DNA of 64,000 bases, taken from contig DATDJI010000080.1 in assembly GCA_036520615.1 (NCBI GenBank), positions 1 to 64,000 of the forward strand, written 5' to 3'. The DNA is from CAMCXE01 sp036520615 (GTDB lineage: Bacteria; Pseudomonadota; Gammaproteobacteria; Pseudomonadales; Cellvibrionaceae). Position numbers and translations under genes: made by a program. Shown here one piece after another: positions 63,133 to 64,000 of this stretch. Position 1 is the stretch's first letter. Each line of letters opens with the position of its first letter. The notes under the pieces are model-generated. The model saw only the letters and a list, made by a program, of their open reading frames with translations, was not told the DNA's origin and made no database searches.

Positions 63133-64000
63133 ATGGCGAAATTAACGGACGCTTCTGAACTTGGCGCAGGGGTTGCGGCTTTGGCGCTGCGCGCTCTTAT
63201 GCCGCAGCAGGCCAGCAATGATGCACTCAATGAATGTTTGCGGTTGTTGCTTGAGCAGATGCCGGCATTAATCGCCGTTGCGGACACCGCGGGCAACTTG
63301 CTGATGGCGAGCGCCCAACATGGCGAGCTAGAAGGAGTTGCTGGCAGCTCTGAACACTGGTTAAAGCTTGCCGATGTGTATCCTGCCAATTTCCAAAACG
63401 ATTTAGAAACGCTGCAAGAAAGTACACACGAAACGCCTGAATGGTTGGAATTTAAAGCCAAACATAAAGATGGCAGCTTTCATGTCTATCAAATGAAATA
63501 CATCCAGCACCGCACCGACGATGCTCAAGCGCTGTGCTTTGTATTTGGTACCGATATTACCGCCCATAAACAAATTGAAAATTCCCTCAGAGACCATAAA
63601 TCCCGCTTGGATTATATGGTGTACCACGACAATTTGACCGGCCTTGCTAACCGGACTTTGTTTTACGGCCGTATTAATAAAACTTTGGAATTAGCTCGCG
63701 ATAATCACGAAACCCTCGGTATTTTATTAGTCGATTTAGATCGCTTTAAAAACGTCAATGAAAATTTAGGCTATGACGCAGGTGATGATTTACTGCGGAT
63801 AACGGCCGATAGTTTACGCGCCCAATTGCGCGAAAAAGACGTGGTAGCGCGCTTAGGCGGCGATGAATTTGTTGTAGTGCTCGACGATGTGCGGCGCAAA
63901 GGTGATTTAGAGCTCGTCGCGCAGAAATTACTCAATCGACTGAGCTTGCCGGTGAAATTACAAGGTCATTCGATTATCGCAACGGCCAGTATCGGTATTA
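63133..64000 (+). CDS. PAS-GGDEF diguanylate cyclase, 3' truncated by window
   Basis: The frame is open from ATG 63133 to the window end (289 residues). A PAS domain (about 40-150: LIAVADTAGNLLMAS, WLEFKAKHKDGSFHVYQMKYIQ) is followed by a GGDEF domain starting YHDNLTGLANRTLFYGRI, with DLDRFKNVNENLGYDAGDDLL and the intact catalytic ARLGGDEFVVVL. It should make cyclic di-GMP from GTP. The I-site (RxxD) was not seen where expected. An EAL domain may follow beyond the edge. It lies 97 bases after rimO in the same direction. Confidence 0.93.
   Translation, partial: MAKLTDASELGAGVAALALRALMPQQASNDALNECLRLLLEQMPALIAVADTAGNLLMASAQHGELEGVAGSSEHWLKLADVYPANFQNDLETLQESTHETPEWLEFKAKHKDGSFHVYQMKYIQHRTDDAQALCFVFGTDITAHKQIENSLRDHKSRLDYMVYHDNLTGLANRTLFYGRINKTLELARDNHETLGILLVDLDRFKNVNENLGYDAGDDLLRITADSLRAQLREKDVVARLGGDEFVVVLDDVRRKGDLELVAQKLLNRLSLPVKLQGHSIIATASIGI

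Noticed and set aside
63042..63461. 139-codon minus-strand frame
   Set aside because: Antisense to the well supported PAS-GGDEF gene starting at 63133.
1..64000. tRNA, rRNA, riboswitch or CRISPR elements anywhere in the window
   Set aside because: None was recognised by eye. Weak cloverleaf-like or box-like matches were not convincing, and a covariance search would be needed to exclude them.

Overview
The window looks like a chromosomal segment of a Cellvibrio-like gammaproteobacterium (Cellvibrionaceae or a close relative). This is inferred from three things: Pseudomonas/Escherichia-type synteny (gatCAB divergent from mreBCD-maf-rng-yhdP, and lexA-sulA next to nagZ), poly-serine linkers in envelope and secreted proteins, and a secreted GH11 xylanase. 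No rRNA, tRNA or CRISPR array was recognised.

Region by region. 1-6.8 kb: a chemosensory operon, cheA (3' part)-cheW-soluble MCP-cheR-cheD-cheB, organised like the Pseudomonas Che2 cluster. Its receptor carries three near-identical PAS domains that keep the His and Trp expected of Aer2-type heme PAS domains, and it ends in a CheR-tethering pentapeptide. 7-13.2 kb: a minus-strand set encoding a HupE/UreJ-like membrane protein, a TPR protein, a cadherin-like lipoprotein and a secreted DUF4331 protein. Upstream lies an ECF sigma/anti-sigma pair that ends in two tandem terminators. 13.7-15.9 kb: katG. 16.6-21.2 kb: a membrane protein with a zinc ribbon and an HExxH motif, greB, an S9 peptidase, and divergent tilS. 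21.2-25.0 kb: a long gap with a possible 39-residue membrane protein, then a membrane hybrid histidine kinase with two receivers. 25.4-31 kb: typA, hpt, nagZ, lexA-sulA and a GFA-family protein.

31.2-39.5 kb is more accessory: katE, a DUF6766 protein, an OafA-type acyltransferase, a degenerate patatin-like gene, and a RAYT transposase bracketed by paired REP hairpins, with a fifth REP upstream of a small lipoprotein gene. 39.5-52.7 kb is core: a PA4642-family gene, gatB-gatA-gatC on the minus strand, then mreB-mreC-mreD-maf-rng-yhdP on the plus strand. mreC appears to start at ATT and has a poly-serine tail. An unrecognised one-TM gene interrupts mreD-maf.

After yhdP the conserved order breaks. 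52.8-59.1 kb holds a large lipoprotein with five Cys-paired repeats plus FG-GAP repeats, a frameshifted orphan Rhs tip with a toxin-like C-terminus and a candidate immunity gene, a second REP-like repeat family, and the GH11 xylanase with a poly-serine linker and a C-terminal sorting-signal-like tail. The window closes with a VOC protein, an OlsF-like fused acyltransferase for ornithine lipid synthesis, rimO, and a truncated PAS-GGDEF diguanylate cyclase.

Family assignments come from reading motifs, without database searches. Start codons were reassigned where a Shine-Dalgarno sequence or family N-terminus favoured a different codon.
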